Shown here one piece after another: positions 51,500 through 63,299 of a DNA stretch of 64,000 nucleotides (the stretch's first letter is position 1; each line of letters opens with the position of its first letter). Location: positions 1,897,072-1,961,071 of the forward strand of contig NC_066329.1 in NCBI RefSeq assembly GCF_022539315.1, read 5' to 3'. The position numbers and the translations under genes are program-made. The notes under the pieces are model-generated. The model made no database searches, was not told the DNA's origin, and worked only from the letters and a program-made list of their open reading frames with translations. The stretch is from Serinus canaria (lineage: Eukaryota; Chordata; Aves; Passeriformes; Fringillidae).

Positions 51500-51605
51500 T
51501 TCTTCACCCTTTATTTATTTTAAATTATTTGACTTTAATCGAATTTCTATGAATTTATTTAAATTTATTGGACTTTCTGCGAATTTATTTGAATTTATCT
51601 GTTTT
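51500..51605 (+). promoter_or_regulatory. AU-rich element cluster
   Basis: Repeated ATTTATTT and GAATTTATTT words in a compact AU-rich block inside the presumed 3' UTR. Such clusters usually shorten mRNA half-life through ARE-binding proteins. Confidence 0.35.
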
Positions 51606-51704
51606 TTGTTGCCAACAGCAACTCTTTGGGGTGGGGGAAGCTTGGTCAGCTGCGAGCGCTGCCTTTGATTTCAGGTCCCTGTAAATTCCCCTGTTCCACG
51701 GCCT

Positions 51705-51712
51705 TGTACATA
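51705..51712 (+). promoter_or_regulatory. Pumilio-response-element-like TGTACATA
   Basis: TGTACATA matches the UGUANAUA consensus for PUF proteins and lies in the AU-rich terminal part of the presumed KSR2 3' UTR. Chance matches are common, so function is inferred only from position. Confidence 0.3.
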
Positions 51713-51898
51713 AGGTATATATGGATATATATACATATCTCCATATGTATGTATATAGATATATACAGACCTCAATCCTGTACAGTTTCCAACTGAACTC
51801 GCTGGCCTGCTTCGTTTTCTCCGTGGTAGTTTGCAGAATGAGCTGATTTTCAGTTCCCTTTTCCTCTCTCCACCCCCTTTTTTTCTTTTTATAAATAT

Positions 51899-51931
<33 letters not shown>

Positions 51932-51945
51932 TATTTTGTTGTCGT
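51710..51945. repeat. TA-rich low-complexity stretch
   Basis: Two clusters of ATATAT-type words (51,714-51,775 and 51,890-51,940), the second followed by an A run (51,952-51,980). Confidence 0.8.
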
Positions 51946-51949
51946 CGTT

Positions 51950-51982
<33 letters not shown>

Positions 51983-52293
51983 ACCTCCGGAAAAAAAGAA
52001 GCTGGTGAGAAATAAAAATATAAATCACCCCCACAATCCACTGAGAAAAAAACACAAAAAACGAAAAAAAAAAAAAAAAAAAGGAATTTCTGAGAAAGGC
52101 ACGATGGATTCTCCCCGCTGTAAATTTGTACAGGAACATTTCTAACGTTTTCTACACTTGAAGAAAGTAATTTCTAATTTCCGCTGTCTGGCTGGGTGCG
52201 AATCTCTGGGACCTGCAGACCTGGATAGCCATTTGTTCCCGTGGTTTCTCGTGCAGTGTTTGGTGAGGTGACAGTGTATGAATTATTTATGCC

Positions 52294-52299
52294 AATAAA
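52294..52299 (+). promoter_or_regulatory. KSR2: Polyadenylation signal AATAAA, likely KSR2 distal end
   Basis: AATAAA lies 4.7 kb after the KSR2 stop, following unique AU-rich sequence and followed by an A-rich run. Another AATAAA at 52,011 within A-rich sequence is less convincing. Confidence 0.5.
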
Positions 52300-53139
52300 A
52301 AGAAAAAAAAAAAAAACACCAAAAAACCAAAAACACATTTGAAAAAACCTCGCCCTGCCCTGTGCTGCTCCGCGCCCTCTCCTCGATTTTCATCCGTGGT
52401 GGGGTCGGGATGAGTCCATCAGAGCCTTGGGAGCGGCTCTGCCTGGTCAAGCACTGCCAAATCCACTTTTCCATCCCAGCCCGGCCCTCTGGGGATTACA
52501 ATTCCCAACTCTTGGCTGGGAGCTGCAGCAGCGAAGGTGGGGATTGGGCGCGCAGATGAATTTCCCCCCAGCTGTGCTCAGCAGAGGGGCTGGGGTGGCT
52601 GAGCCCGCTGATGGAGCACCGGAGGCTCCTGGCATCTGCTGCTCCCTTTGTCTGCCTCTCCCACGCTGTTTTCCCGGGATGCCACCATCAATCTGCCACG
52701 CGGCCCCTCGGGAAAAGCGGCGGCGCTGGCTCGTGGGGGCACCCAGGAGCTGGAGGAGAAAATCACGGCAGGTTCACTCGGTTTCCCCCCTCTCCTTCCC
52801 TCCTCGCCCCTGCCCGAGCACTTGAAAGGTAAAATAATGATGGCTGGCCATTAATAAACCATGAACGCTCCACACTTCTCCCGTCGAGGGCTTTTCATCT
52901 TTCAAAGCCTGCAGGAGCTGGAACCAATTAAACCAGGCTCAGCCCGGGCGGGGGCGGGGACGGGGCCGTCCGGGGGGGTTTGCCGGGGAAGGGGCTGCTC
53001 TGAGGGATTCTCCCGGCAGCAGAAACGGGGGATCTGGGGCTAAAGAGCCACCACCAGTCGATGGGCTCACCGCGGTGTCACCAGCTCTTGGATGTGCCAG
53101 GAACAGGGTGGCAAAGCTGGAGGGCTGCCACCAGCCTGG

Positions 53140-53398
53140 AGAGGAACTGGTTGGCACTGGTGTGGAACTGGACAGCACTGGTGTGGAACTGGGCAGCCCT
53201 GGTGTGGAAATGGCTGGCACTGGTGTGGAACTGGTTGGCACTGGTGTGGAACTGGACAGCACTGGTGTGGAGCTGGTTGGCACTGGTGTGGAGCTGGCTG
53301 GCACTGGTGTGGTACTGGTTGGCGCTGGTATGGTACTGGCTGGCACTGGTGTGGAGCTGGGCAGCACTGGTGTGGAGCTGGTTGGCCCTGGTGACCCC
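53140..53398. repeat. 21-bp minisatellite
   Basis: About twelve units of GGCACTGGTGTGGAACTGG plus two bases, varying AACTGG/AGCTGG. All frames stay open and give seven-residue repeats. Confidence 0.95.
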
Positions 53399-55498
53399 AG
53401 CTTCGGGGACAGAGCTGCCGGTGGCACTGCAGAGCCCAGTGCAGGGAGGCTGAGCTCGCTCCTGGCCTGTGGTTAGTGAGATGCCAGCACCAGGACGGAG
53501 AAAAATGTTCAAAATCTCCCCCAAAGCAGCTTTAACAGAAGCTTTGGAGGGCTGGGGATGCCTTTGGGCACATCCCTGGGGATCTGTGTGTGTGTGTGCA
53601 GGGAGAGGCGCAGGGATGCTCACACGTGGCTGTCACCTCCTCCTCGCTGGGGATGAATCACGGGCCATTAATATTTCACAGGATAAACGCCGGGAGTGGT
53701 GGAGGAGCTCAACCCCCAGGCCAGCAGCCCCAGCTCTCCTGTCCCTGCTGCTGGGTGAGCCCATGGTGTCATTCCTGCTTGGATTCTCTGGTGTGGGCAC
53801 AATCGGGGTGCTCCAACATCAAACAGGGGTGCTGAACCTTTGGGGTCGGCTGAGATATCAAACCACCTCTGTTTCCACCAGGGAGGGTGGCTCTAAACAC
53901 GTCCCCGTGGTGTCCCAGCGCTGCTTGGGTCACCCACCCTCCCTCCGCACACACCGGGCTTGTCACAGACACAACTCCGCCTTGATTTGTGCGATTCTGC
54001 CCCCGAATTAAGCCGTTTATTGAGCCGAATTTGTCGCCTCCGATGTCCCGAGGAGCTGGCGGGTGGCACAGGGCTCTGCCTGCCGTGGGACCCGGGGCTG
54101 TCCCCGCAGGGCAGGTCCGGGTTCCGCCCTGCAGCAGCACTAGAAAAGGCTGGCGAGGAGCCGAGCGGGGCCGGGAGCCTGAGAACCAGCGGTGGCCCGC
54201 AGCCAGGGCTGTGGCCAGCCTGGGGGGTCCCGGGGAGGACACAGGGGACAATCCGGGCTGGCCGGTGCTCCCCGGGCCGGGGCTGCGGCACAGCCCCACA
54301 ATGGGGCATTGTCCCAGCTCTGATTTATGCTTCCTCCCCAGGCTCGTCTGGCCTTTCTCAGGAGCCGCAAGGAGCACAGGGCCGGTCCTTTCGGGGGGAG
54401 CCGGGCTGGGCTGAGCCCCTCGGGGGGGTCCCGCCTGGCTGAAGCTCCAGCTCTTCATTAGGCCTTGATTAGCTCATTAAGGGCTGCCCTGCGCCAGCAG
54501 CGGGACACGCTGGGACAGCCCGAGCCCCGGGGGGACAGAGCCCCGGGCGGGCAGTGCCCACGGCCGGGCTAATTGGCGGCCACCCGGCCTCTAACAGGAT
54601 TGCGGCTGTGAGCCAGCGCGGAGCTGATCCCGCTTTGCGCAGAGCCCCGGGATTAACCCCGGCCCCGGGGGGTTCCAGCCTCTCCCGCAGCCTGCGGGGA
54701 AGGGGCTGCCCTGCTCCGAGCCCCGCTCCTGCTGCTGCTGCCCCATTGCTCAGCAGATTCTCTTTCCTCACCTCTATTTTTACGCTGCTCTCGGGGACAG
54801 AAACCCGACCCCGGACCCTGCGTGAGCTCCTGCCGGGCTCCCGGCTCAGGATCCTTCCCTCCTGGCAGCTCTGGGAAGGAAGAGAGGTTCCCAATTCCCA
54901 GCTTTTTGCCCTAAACTCGACACCTGCAGCCTCCTCCAGAGAGCCAAGCCGTGCCCTGGGCAGCAGCAGGTAGAAAAACTGGCTGAAGGTTTTCCTGTGC
55001 CCCAGGTTTTTATTTATTCCTGGGTTTTTTTGGGGGGACAGGGTGGATTTCTGTGCCTGGATTAGGGTGGGAGGGGGTCAGGGGGCCCTGGGTGTGCTGT
55101 GAGGTCCCTGTGGGGTGGGGAAGGGTCGGCGGTGCTGAAGGAAAAGAATCCCACACTCGGGATTTGTGCCCGAGGGGAATTGTCCCCGAGAGGAATTGTG
55201 CCACCAGGGTGTGGGTGTCCTGTGCCAGCACCTCGGGCTGCCAGACATCCCTGGGAGGCTCTGGAGGGCAGGAGGAAATCCCTGTGACCCCCATCCTAAG
55301 GCCAGCCATGGGGTAGGGGTGCTCTGTGGGACCCCCTGGTTCCATGGCCCCGCTTCCAGCTGGTGGAGAGACACATTCCAGCATCATCCTGGAAGGTGCC
55401 AGGCATGGTGGATGAACCTTCAGCCTGAACTTCCATCCTGCTCACCCACCAGCTCCTGTGGGGACAGCTCAACTCCAGCCTCCTCCAGCAATTCCCAC

Positions 55499-56407
55499 AG
55501 CCATGGGGCAGAACCAAGGAATTCCACTGCCAGAACCAGGGAATTCCCACAGCCAGAACCAGGGAATTCCCACAGCCAGAACCAAGGAGTTGCCACTGCC
55601 AGAACCAAGGAATTGCCACTATCTGAACCAAGGAACTCCCATGCCCAGAACCAAGAATTCCACTGCCAGAAACAGGGAATTCCCCCTTCCAAAACCAAGG
55701 AATTCCCATGCCCAGAACCATGGAATTCACCTATGCAGAGCCAAAGAGTTCCCATTGCCACAACCAGGGAATTCTCACAGCCAGAACCCAGCAATTCCCA
55801 CAGCCAGAACAAAGGAATTCCCACTTCCAGAACTACAGAATTCCCACTGCCAGCACCAGGGAATTCACACAGCCAAAACCAGGGAATTCCCACAGCCAGA
55901 ACCAAGGAATTCACCCATCCAGAACCAAAAAGTTCCCACTGCCAGAACCAAGGAATTCCCACGGAATTTCCACAGCCAGCACCAGGGAATTTCCACGGCC
56001 AGAAACAAGGAATTCCCACTGCCAGAACCAAGGAATTCCCACAGACAGAACCAAGGAATTCCCACAGCCAGAACCAGGGAATTCCCATAGCCAGAACCAG
56101 GGAATTCCCACAGCCAGAACTAAGGAATTCCCACAGCCAGAACCTTTCCCCTCTCCAGAACCCCCTGCACCTGAGGAGATCCAGGATGTGCAGGCTGCCC
56201 ATGCAGAGCCATTCCCACCTGGCAGAGCTGTGCTTCAGCTGCTCCCAAAGCCTGGAAGTGCTGCTGGAAATGCAAAATCAGTTGGGAAACAGCCAAATGT
56301 TTGGGGTTTGGGGCTCAGGGGCTGATCCCCTCGTGGGAGGGGGTAATTCCAGCAGGAAATCCCCCATGGAAGGGTGAGCAAGGAGCCATCCCCGTGCAGG
56401 GAGCTGG
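55499..56407 (+). repeat. Left arm of a large inverted repeat (includes 23-bp minisatellite)
   Basis: 55,510-56,145 is a 23-bp minisatellite, unit GGAATTCCCACAGCCAGAAC plus CAG or CAA, about 27 copies. 56,145-56,407 is unique sequence whose reverse complement recurs at 56,940-57,205 with only a few differences. Confidence 0.95.
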
Positions 56408-56939
56408 GCTGGCAGCAGGAGCAGGGTGATTCCATGTGGGATTGCAGTCTGGGAGCTCTGGGATGCTGCAGGGAAGGATTGGAACCCATTTTGTCCATTT
56501 TTTCCAAGCTCCTTCTGCACTGGTGCTGCCAAATCCCCCCCCCCCCACCCCCCAGCCACGCTGCAGGGCTGGGAGCTCCCAGCAGGAATCCTGAAGGAAA
56601 ACCTCACTCCAGACCACCTGGTTTCCTCCAGAGGTTGGTTTGCTGGCTGCAGTGGCACCTGGGGCCTTGCTGTCCCTCTGGTCTGGTGACACCAAGAGCC
56701 TCTGGTGGCCCTGGCTGCTGCTCCGTGACCAGGGGCTGCAGGAGGGGACGGCCACCCCCAGCTCCTGGATGTTGGGATGGATGTCCCTGGATTGGGTTTC
56801 GGATATTTTTGGTCCTGTAAATCCCATGGGTGATGATGCTCAGCACGATGGCTCCTTCTTCCACATGGCCAAGCTCTTTTTTGGGATTTAACCTCCCTTA
56901 ACTCTTATTCCCAGCTGCTTGCTCCATTCATCCCCAATT
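56408..56939. other. Spacer of the inverted repeat
   Basis: 532 bp of unique GC-rich sequence with a C run near 56,536-56,552. No gene or element is recognised in it. Confidence 0.8.
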
Positions 56940-57523
56940 CCAGCTCCCTCCACGGGGATGGCTCCTTGCTCACCCTTCCATGGGGGATTTACTGCTGGAA
57001 TTACCCCTCCCACGAGTGGATCAGCCCCTGAGCCCCAAACCCCCAAACATTTGGCTGTTTCCCAACTGATTTTGCATTTCCAGCAGCACTTCCAGGCTTT
57101 GGGAGCAGCTGAAGCACAGCTCTGCCAGGTGGGAATGGCTCTGCATGGGCAGCCTGCACATCCTGGATCTCCTCAGGTGCAGGGGGTTCTGGAGAGGGGA
57201 AAGGTTCTGGCTGTGGGAATTCCCTAGTTCTGGCTGTGGGAATTCCCTGGTTCTGGCTGTGGGAATTCCATGGTTCTGGCTGTGGGAATTCCGTAGTTTT
57301 GGCAGTGTGAATTCCCTGGTTCTGGCAGTGGAAATTCCGTGGGAATTCCATGGTTCTGGCAGTGTGAATTCCCTGGTTCTGGCTGTGGGAATTTCCTGGT
57401 TCTGGATGGGTGAATTCTGTGGTTCTGGCTGTGTGATTTCCCTGGTTCTGGCAGTGGGAATTCTGTGGTTCTGGCTGTGTGATTTCCCTGGTTCTGGCAG
57501 TGGGAATTCCTTGCTCCATGGCT
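56940..57523 (-). repeat. Right arm of the inverted repeat
   Basis: Inverse of the left arm: CCAGCTCCCTCCACGGGGAT pairs with the left arm's end, and the inverse minisatellite (CTGGCTGTGGGAATTCC units) runs to 57,510. It has about thirteen minisatellite copies against about twenty-seven on the left. Both arms end at the same CCATGG flanks. Confidence 0.95.
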
Positions 57524-57644
57524 CCAGACACCACCAGCGCCGTTCCCCAGGTCCTGCCCCCGGGCTTGGCTCCGTGCGGAGCTGCCCTAGGCGCTGGGAG
57601 GAACATGGATTGATTGCCTCATTATCCCTGCTCAACCCCGCTCC

Positions 57645-57750
57645 TTAAATACCACACACCTGCCCTGAGAGCTGCTCCCACACCTCCCACCAAGCGACCT
57701 GGCACTGATTGTCCTGGGAATCAGCACCGTGGCCATCCCTGGGAGCAGAG
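57645..57750 (+). promoter_or_regulatory. Weak TATA-like promoter with possible leader exon
   Basis: TTAAATA at 57,645-57,651 is followed about 100 bp on by GGGAGCAGAG at a strong donor GTGAGT (57,751). A non-coding first exon of ~75 bp would fit. Nothing downstream confirms it. Confidence 0.2.
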
Positions 57751-58061
57751 GTGAGTGGGATCTGGGCTGGACTGGGGGGGATCCTCTGGGCTGGATCCGT
57801 GTGCCAGGCTTTGGGATGCTGCTGGATGGGATCATGTGCTCTGGGGTGCCTGTTGTGGGGGGGATTCGGGGGATGAGTGGCTGGGAAGGTTGTGCAGCAC
57901 TCCTAAAGGGAGGTGGGAATTGCTGTGGATCCACTACTCTTGTCATGGGAATAAGGTGGGAAAGGCAAAGGGTTGGCCTTCAAATATTTGGGAAGCTGCA
58001 AAACCAGCAATTTCCCTGGTGGGAGCTGCCTGTTCCTGCCTGGCTGCAGCTCCAGGGAATC

Positions 58062-58378
58062 CATCCATCCATCCATCCATGCATCCATGCATCCATCCAT
58101 GCATCCATCCATGCATCCATCCATCCATCCCCCATCCATCCATCCATCCATCCATCCATCCATCCATCCATCCATCCATCCATCCATCCATCCATCCATC
58201 ATCCATCCATCCATCCATCCATCCATCCATCCATCCATCCATCCATCCATCCATCATCCATCCATCCATCCATCCATCCATCCATCCATCCATCCATCCA
58301 TCCATCCATCATCCATCCATCCATCCATCCATCCATCCATCCATCCATCCATCCATCCATCCATCCATCCATCCATCC
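58062..58378. repeat. (CATC)n microsatellite
   Basis: About 315 bp of CATC units broken four times by shortened units, with GCATC variants at the left edge. It yields MDGW and HPSI shadow frames. Confidence 0.98.
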
Positions 58379-59579
58379 CTTCCTCCAGTGCTGTTGGAGA
58401 TGTCCCAATAAATTCACTTATAAAAATGGAAAAAAAGCCTGTCCATCACTCACAGCCCCTTTCCTACTGCTCCCTCCTCATTTCCATGAGTCTGGTTGGT
58501 GTTTGGGAGGGATCCTGGGAATCTGGGATTTGGAAGGCACAGCTGGGGGCTCAGAACCACTGAAGTGTCCCGGTGCCTCTGTTTTGTTGGTTAAATGGCT
58601 CTGGAAGAGCCCTGCAGGGATGGATTCTGGTTTTGGGAATGGGAATTGCTGGATGAAACGGATAAAAGTGGAGTTTGGAGTGAGGGCACGCAGGGTTCCT
58701 GCTCTCAGGAGCTGCATCTGAGTCACCTGGGGATGGGGAGGATCCTGTGAAGTGTGACCTGCCCTGGAGGTGTTGACAGCAGCGATGAGACATCAAAAAC
58801 TGTTTTTATTTTATTTTTTTTTAGCTCCTCAGAGTTAAAGTGAGGTTTTTGGGCAGGAGAGCCGTGTCAGTGCTGGCGCGATGGGTGGGTCAAGCTCATT
58901 TCTCCCTGCTCAGGGCTCTCGGTGGGGTTAAAATCTCCTCAGTTTAAAGAACAACATTGTTTCTGGGGATGTTCAGGGGCTTTGGAGCAGAACCTGAGGT
59001 TGGATTGAGGTGCAGCTCGTCCTGCTGGAGGGGACAGTGAGAGGGGACAGGGACAACGGGTTCCTGGAGATGATTTAATCTCCAAGGACTCTTTTAATTA
59101 ATGCAGCAGCCCTTGGATGCCTCCTGATTGTCCAGGCATGCCTGAGTTTGCAGCACACAGGGGCTGAGGTCGTGCTGAGGAGCCTGGATGTGCCTTTCTG
59201 CTCTCCCTCCCTTTGGAGCTGAGAAAAATCAATGGAAAACCCTTCCAAAGGCCCGGAGAGCTCCGTTATCTCCAATCAACCTCAAACAAAACCCCACTGC
59301 ATGCCAAGGACAGCAGCTCCTTGCCTGCTCCTCTGGGAGCAGGTTAAAAATTCAGCTTTTCCTTACAGATGGATAAAATTCCTTTGGTTTGGGGCAGAAA
59401 GAGCCGTGCTGTGGGGTGGAAACGCCTTTTCCCCGCTCTGCACCTTTGGGAAATGCATTTTGGGGAAAGGAGGGGAAGGTCCTGATCCCCCGTGGCCCTG
59501 AGGGGCTGCCGGGCTCTTCCCGCCTTTCCCATGAGTTGGATGTTTGGAACTCAGCCCCGGAGCTTCTCCCATCCTCGCC

Positions 59580-60260
59580 CTCCTTCCCAGGCCCACCCGG
59601 GGGGACACAGCCCCCCTGAGCACCCGAAAATCAGCTCGGAGCCGCGCTTAGGCAGGCGTGCAGCCGCTTCCAGCCCGCAGAGATTAAAAGTTACTGAATA
59701 ACCCAACTCCCCCGTCAGCCCCGGGGGCCGCGGGGGCTGTGCCAGGTGCCCGCTGCCCGGGGGACATTCCCGTCATCCCCAAAGCACCGGCAGCGATTTC
59801 TCCGTGCCAGCCCTGCCGAGCCACAGGGGATGTCCCGGCCGGACGGATGAGCACGGTGGGTCCCGGGCACGAGCAGGCGAGGGGACGGGGACACTGCCGG
59901 ACCCGCCGAGGGGCAATGCCACCGTGGGAGCGGCGGCGGGCACGGCTCACGCAGCCGACTGGGCACGGCTCACGCAGCCCTCCCGCAGCTCCAGCGCCGG
60001 CTGAGCCCTTTTCCTGCCGCTGCCCAGCGCCTCCTTCCCTGGCTCCGGCCGGCCCCTGCCTCCGGACGAGCCATGGCCTCGGTGTGTGCCTTTTGTTTGC
60101 TCTTCCTTCGGGGACCCGGAGCCCGGGGCGGGGGAGCGGGGCCCCGGCCGAGCGGCGGGGGCGAACGGGGCGCGCTGCCCGGGGGTCTCTCGGCGGCTCC
60201 CTGCGGACCCAAGTAAGGCTGGGGACGGTGGGGACACTCCGGGGAGGTGGCTCGGGTGGC
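59580..60260. promoter_or_regulatory. CpG-rich, promoter-like stretch
   Basis: Dense CpG (GGCCGGACGGATGAGCACGG, GCGGCGGGCACGGCTCACGC with a nearby repeat of CACGGCTCACGCAGCC) without transposons. The look is that of a CpG island promoter. Confidence 0.35.
60073..60216 (+). CDS. Possible short ORF or first coding exon
   Basis: ATG in a good context (GAGCCATGGCC) opens a 47-codon frame beginning MASVCAFCLLFLR, which resembles a short hydrophobic signal segment, then a Gly/Pro/Arg-rich run ending CGPK. The stop TAA is part of AAGTAAGG, which is also a strong splice donor, so the frame could equally be a first coding exon ending at 60,212. I do not recognise the protein. GC-rich sequence readily gives such frames by chance. 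Confidence 0.2.
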   Translation: MASVCAFCLLFLRGPGARGGGAGPRPSGGGERGALPGGLSAAPCGPK

Positions 60261-60899
60261 TCCGCGCGGCCCGGAGGGTGGCAGTGTCCAAGCGGGAGTT
60301 GTGGTTTTCCAGGAGTGCTTTGTTCGGGATGGGGATCTGTTGGGATTCCTGCTGGGAATCATCACAGGGGGATCGTTCCCCATCTCCCGGCTCCACTTGT
60401 TCCTCGCCTCGGACACACCTTTGGCCCCGGCGGGGTGGGCTGGGGATGTCGGCAGCGCCCTCCCGGCTGGGGACTCTGCAGGACCCTTTGAGGGTGGTGA
60501 CAGCCCTGAAAACCCGTCCCAGGTGAACTTTTCTCCACCTGGACACCTCCAGCTTCTCCTCCGGGCACGGGCTGGCAGGGCCGCGCTCTGCCCTGGGTAC
60601 GGCACGGCAGATTTGGGGAGATGTGGGGTGCGGCTGTGCGAAGGGGAAGGAAAAGCACCCGAAGGGAAGGGATAGGATGGGATGGGAAGGGAAGGGGAGC
60701 ATCTCCTGCGGGGAGGCGTGCGCTCCTTCCTCCAGCGCCGAGCTCATCCTGCAGACTGCGTCGGCACCGCAGCTGCTCCGGCTTCCTGGGAAGTCCTATT
60801 GATGCCAAAGCAATCCTGGAGAGGGAGGGGGAATGACTAAAGTTATCCGCGGCCGTGTGCTGCTGCAGATGCGGGGTCCTTCCCCCCCTTCCCCCTGTG

Positions 60900-61260
60900 T
60901 TTTTGGGAGGGGTTCCGAGCCTGTGATCAAAAGCTGGAGCTGGCGTCCATCTGCTTCTGACAACCTGAGCGCTCGCTGGCAGCTTCTGCATTCAGAGCCT
61001 TGAATTCCTCAATAATTAGGAGTTTTTTCGGAAAAAAAAATCTCCATCTGGGCTTTTTCATGATGGGAATGAAAAGCCAAGGTGGGTGTGGGAGGGGGGC
61101 AGGTGGATTTTCAGCCTTAGCAACCCAAATCTTCAAATATTACATCAGCACCGAAGAGGTGTAATTAAGTAGGAAACAAATGAGCCCAGCTAATCTGTTT
61201 TGCTTGTTTGAGCTTAGCGGAGTGCAGAAAACAAACAGAGGCTGAATGATGAATGAGACT
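60900..61260. other. Candidate conserved non-coding element
   Basis: GCCTTGAATTCCTCAATAAT, CAAATATTACATCAGCACCG, GTGTAATTAAGTAGG and GAGCCCAGCTAATCTGTTTT in unique sequence between GC-rich flanks. Enhancer-like; conservation untested. Confidence 0.3.
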
Positions 61261-62451
61261 TCTTTTTATTTATTTTTTTAAAGGGTTTTTCTTTCCCCGA
61301 GCCCCGAGGGGGGGTTGGGATGTGGGTCAGGAAACGCGGCCGCTCTCCCCCGCGGCTCCGAGGTCACCGGGCCGTGGCAGCCGGGGCTCTGAGCCGCCAC
61401 TCGCCCGTTCCCCGCTTCCTCTGCCCGCTCTGCCTCCCTTGGCCGCCTTCCCGGAGGGATGGGGATGGATCTCCGAGCTGCTCTTCCCCGCGCCTGCCGT
61501 GCCATCAAAGCCGTGGCCCCGCGGGTGGCCGCCAGTGCCCTTTAAGGTGGCACTGCCACCTCAGCCCTCCCTCCGCAGCTCCTCGGGACACGGGGGCACC
61601 TCTGGGGGCTTGCTGCAGGAATTGTTGCTTTTGGGGCACCTTTGGGTGCCAGGAGTGAGGAAAAGCTTCATGGGGACCCCACAGGCTCCGCAGCACCCTC
61701 CCTGTCCCCGGCCACCCCACGGAGGACAGGGGGACACGGCCCTGGCCGTGAGGCTCTCACAGCTCCTTAAACAGCCCAGAGGGCTCCCGCAGCTTGGATG
61801 TGTCCCTGCGTGTCCCCCCCGGCCGAGTGGCAGCTGGTGTGGCATCTCCGCGCTCCCTGTGCCCCTTCCCCAGGGAGGGCTCGGGGGGCTGGGGCCGCTT
61901 TGGGGCCGTTTTGGGATCGTTTTCCCCCCGCTCCCGGGCGCTGTCGGGCTCCGGCAGTGACACGAGGTGCCAGGAGCAGATGGCAGCCATCGGCCGAGCT
62001 GGCTCTCAGATCCCTGTGGCTCCTGGCACCGTGCTGGGCAGCGGCTCCTCGTAACTCCCTCGCTGCCACGCTGCTCTCTGGGGAAGAACCGGGGGTTTTG
62101 GGGTCTCTCCGTTGAGTATTTTGCATTTGAGCCCCGTGCCCAACCCGCCGAGGAGTTGCTGGTGGCTGTTCCTGGTGCGATGCCCCGAGCCGGGGTTGGA
62201 GGGGAGGAACTTTGTGGGTCTGGAGCGCTGCCCGTCAGTCAGCGGTGACAACGACCCTGTTCCCCCACCGCCCTCCTGCCAAACCTGGCAGAAATGGACT
62301 TAAAACCAGAAGAAAGGAGCAGCTTTACGGGCCCCGAGAGGGCAGGGGGCTGTGCCGGGGCTCGGCTGGGTGGGACCGGGGGGTTGTCACTGTCACTGTC
62401 AGCGTGTGGGGTCAGCCCGGCATGGGGAGCCTGAGGTCCCTCCTGACACCA

Positions 62452-62966
62452 GACTGCCCCAAAATCACGCGGCAGAGGAGATGCTCCCAAAATGTGAGAG
62501 ACCCAAAACCTGGCATGGCAGAGGAGATGCTCCCAGAATGGGAGAGCCCCAAAACCTGGCAGTGGTGCTCCCAAAATGGGGGAGCCCCAAACCTTGAATG
62601 GGAGAGGAGATGTTCCCAAAGTGGAGGAACCCCAAAATCTTATACATCAGAGAAGTTGTTCCCAGAATGGGGGAGCCCCAAAACTTTGCACAGCAGAGGA
62701 GTTGTTCCCAAAATGTGAGAACCCCAAACCCTGCACGGCAGAGGAGATGCTCCCAAAATGGGAGAACCCCAAAACCTGGCAAGGCAGAGGAGCAGCTCCC
62801 AAAATGGGGGAGCCTCAAGCCCTGCATGGCAGAGGAGTGGCTCCCAAAATGAGGGAGCTCCAAACCTTTCACGGCAGTGGCGCTCCCAAAACGGGAGAAC
62901 CCCAAAACCTTGCACGGCAGTGATGCCCCCAAAATGGGGGAGCCCTGCACGGCAGTGATGCCCCCA
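62452..62966. repeat. ~46-59-bp minisatellite, about ten copies
   Basis: Unit built from GGCAGAGGAGATGCTCCCAA and AATGGGAGAGCCCCAAAACC. Unit length varies from about 46 to 59 bp. Confidence 0.93.
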
Positions 62967-63299
62967 GCGTGCCCGTCCTGCTCAGCGCCCCCCAAAACTC
63001 CCCTGGCCTTTCCTGGGCTCCCACTCGCTCGGTGCTGCCCCTCGAAGCCTTCTCGATGGGGCCGTGCCCCACCGGGAGCCCCCCACCCCTCTGGCTCTCC
63101 CCTCACACCCCCTGCCCTCCCTCCCTCCCCTCCGGCTCCTCCCGCCCTCGGAGCGGCCGGCAAATTGGGAAGCGGCCAAAATGAAACAAGTTTTCCTCTT
63201 CCCTCCCGGGTGACAATTTCAAGCCCGCGGGAGCTCTGTGGCCAGCAGCCAGCTCCCGAATCCACACCCCCGAGGGGAGCAGCAGCCCCTGCCTCCCGC

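Larger units (their letters stand above)
47596..52318 (+). other. KSR2: Probable KSR2 3' UTR (~4.7 kb)
   Basis: No splice-bounded coding sequence follows the stop at 47,593-47,595. The far end (51,480-52,300) is AU-rich with ATTTATTT pentamer-type elements, a Pumilio-like TGTACATA at 51,705-51,712, a repeat-free stretch of unique sequence and AATAAA at 52,294-52,299. This fits a long 3' UTR. The interior has a 21-bp minisatellite and two CR1 pieces, so a shorter UTR with separate downstream elements is possible. Confidence 0.5.

Noticed and set aside
55166..56377. A 403-codon open frame with NQGIPTART-type repeats
   Set aside because: A 23-bp repeat keeps frames open in 69-bp cycles; both strands of both inverted arms give similar products, so this is not evidence of coding.
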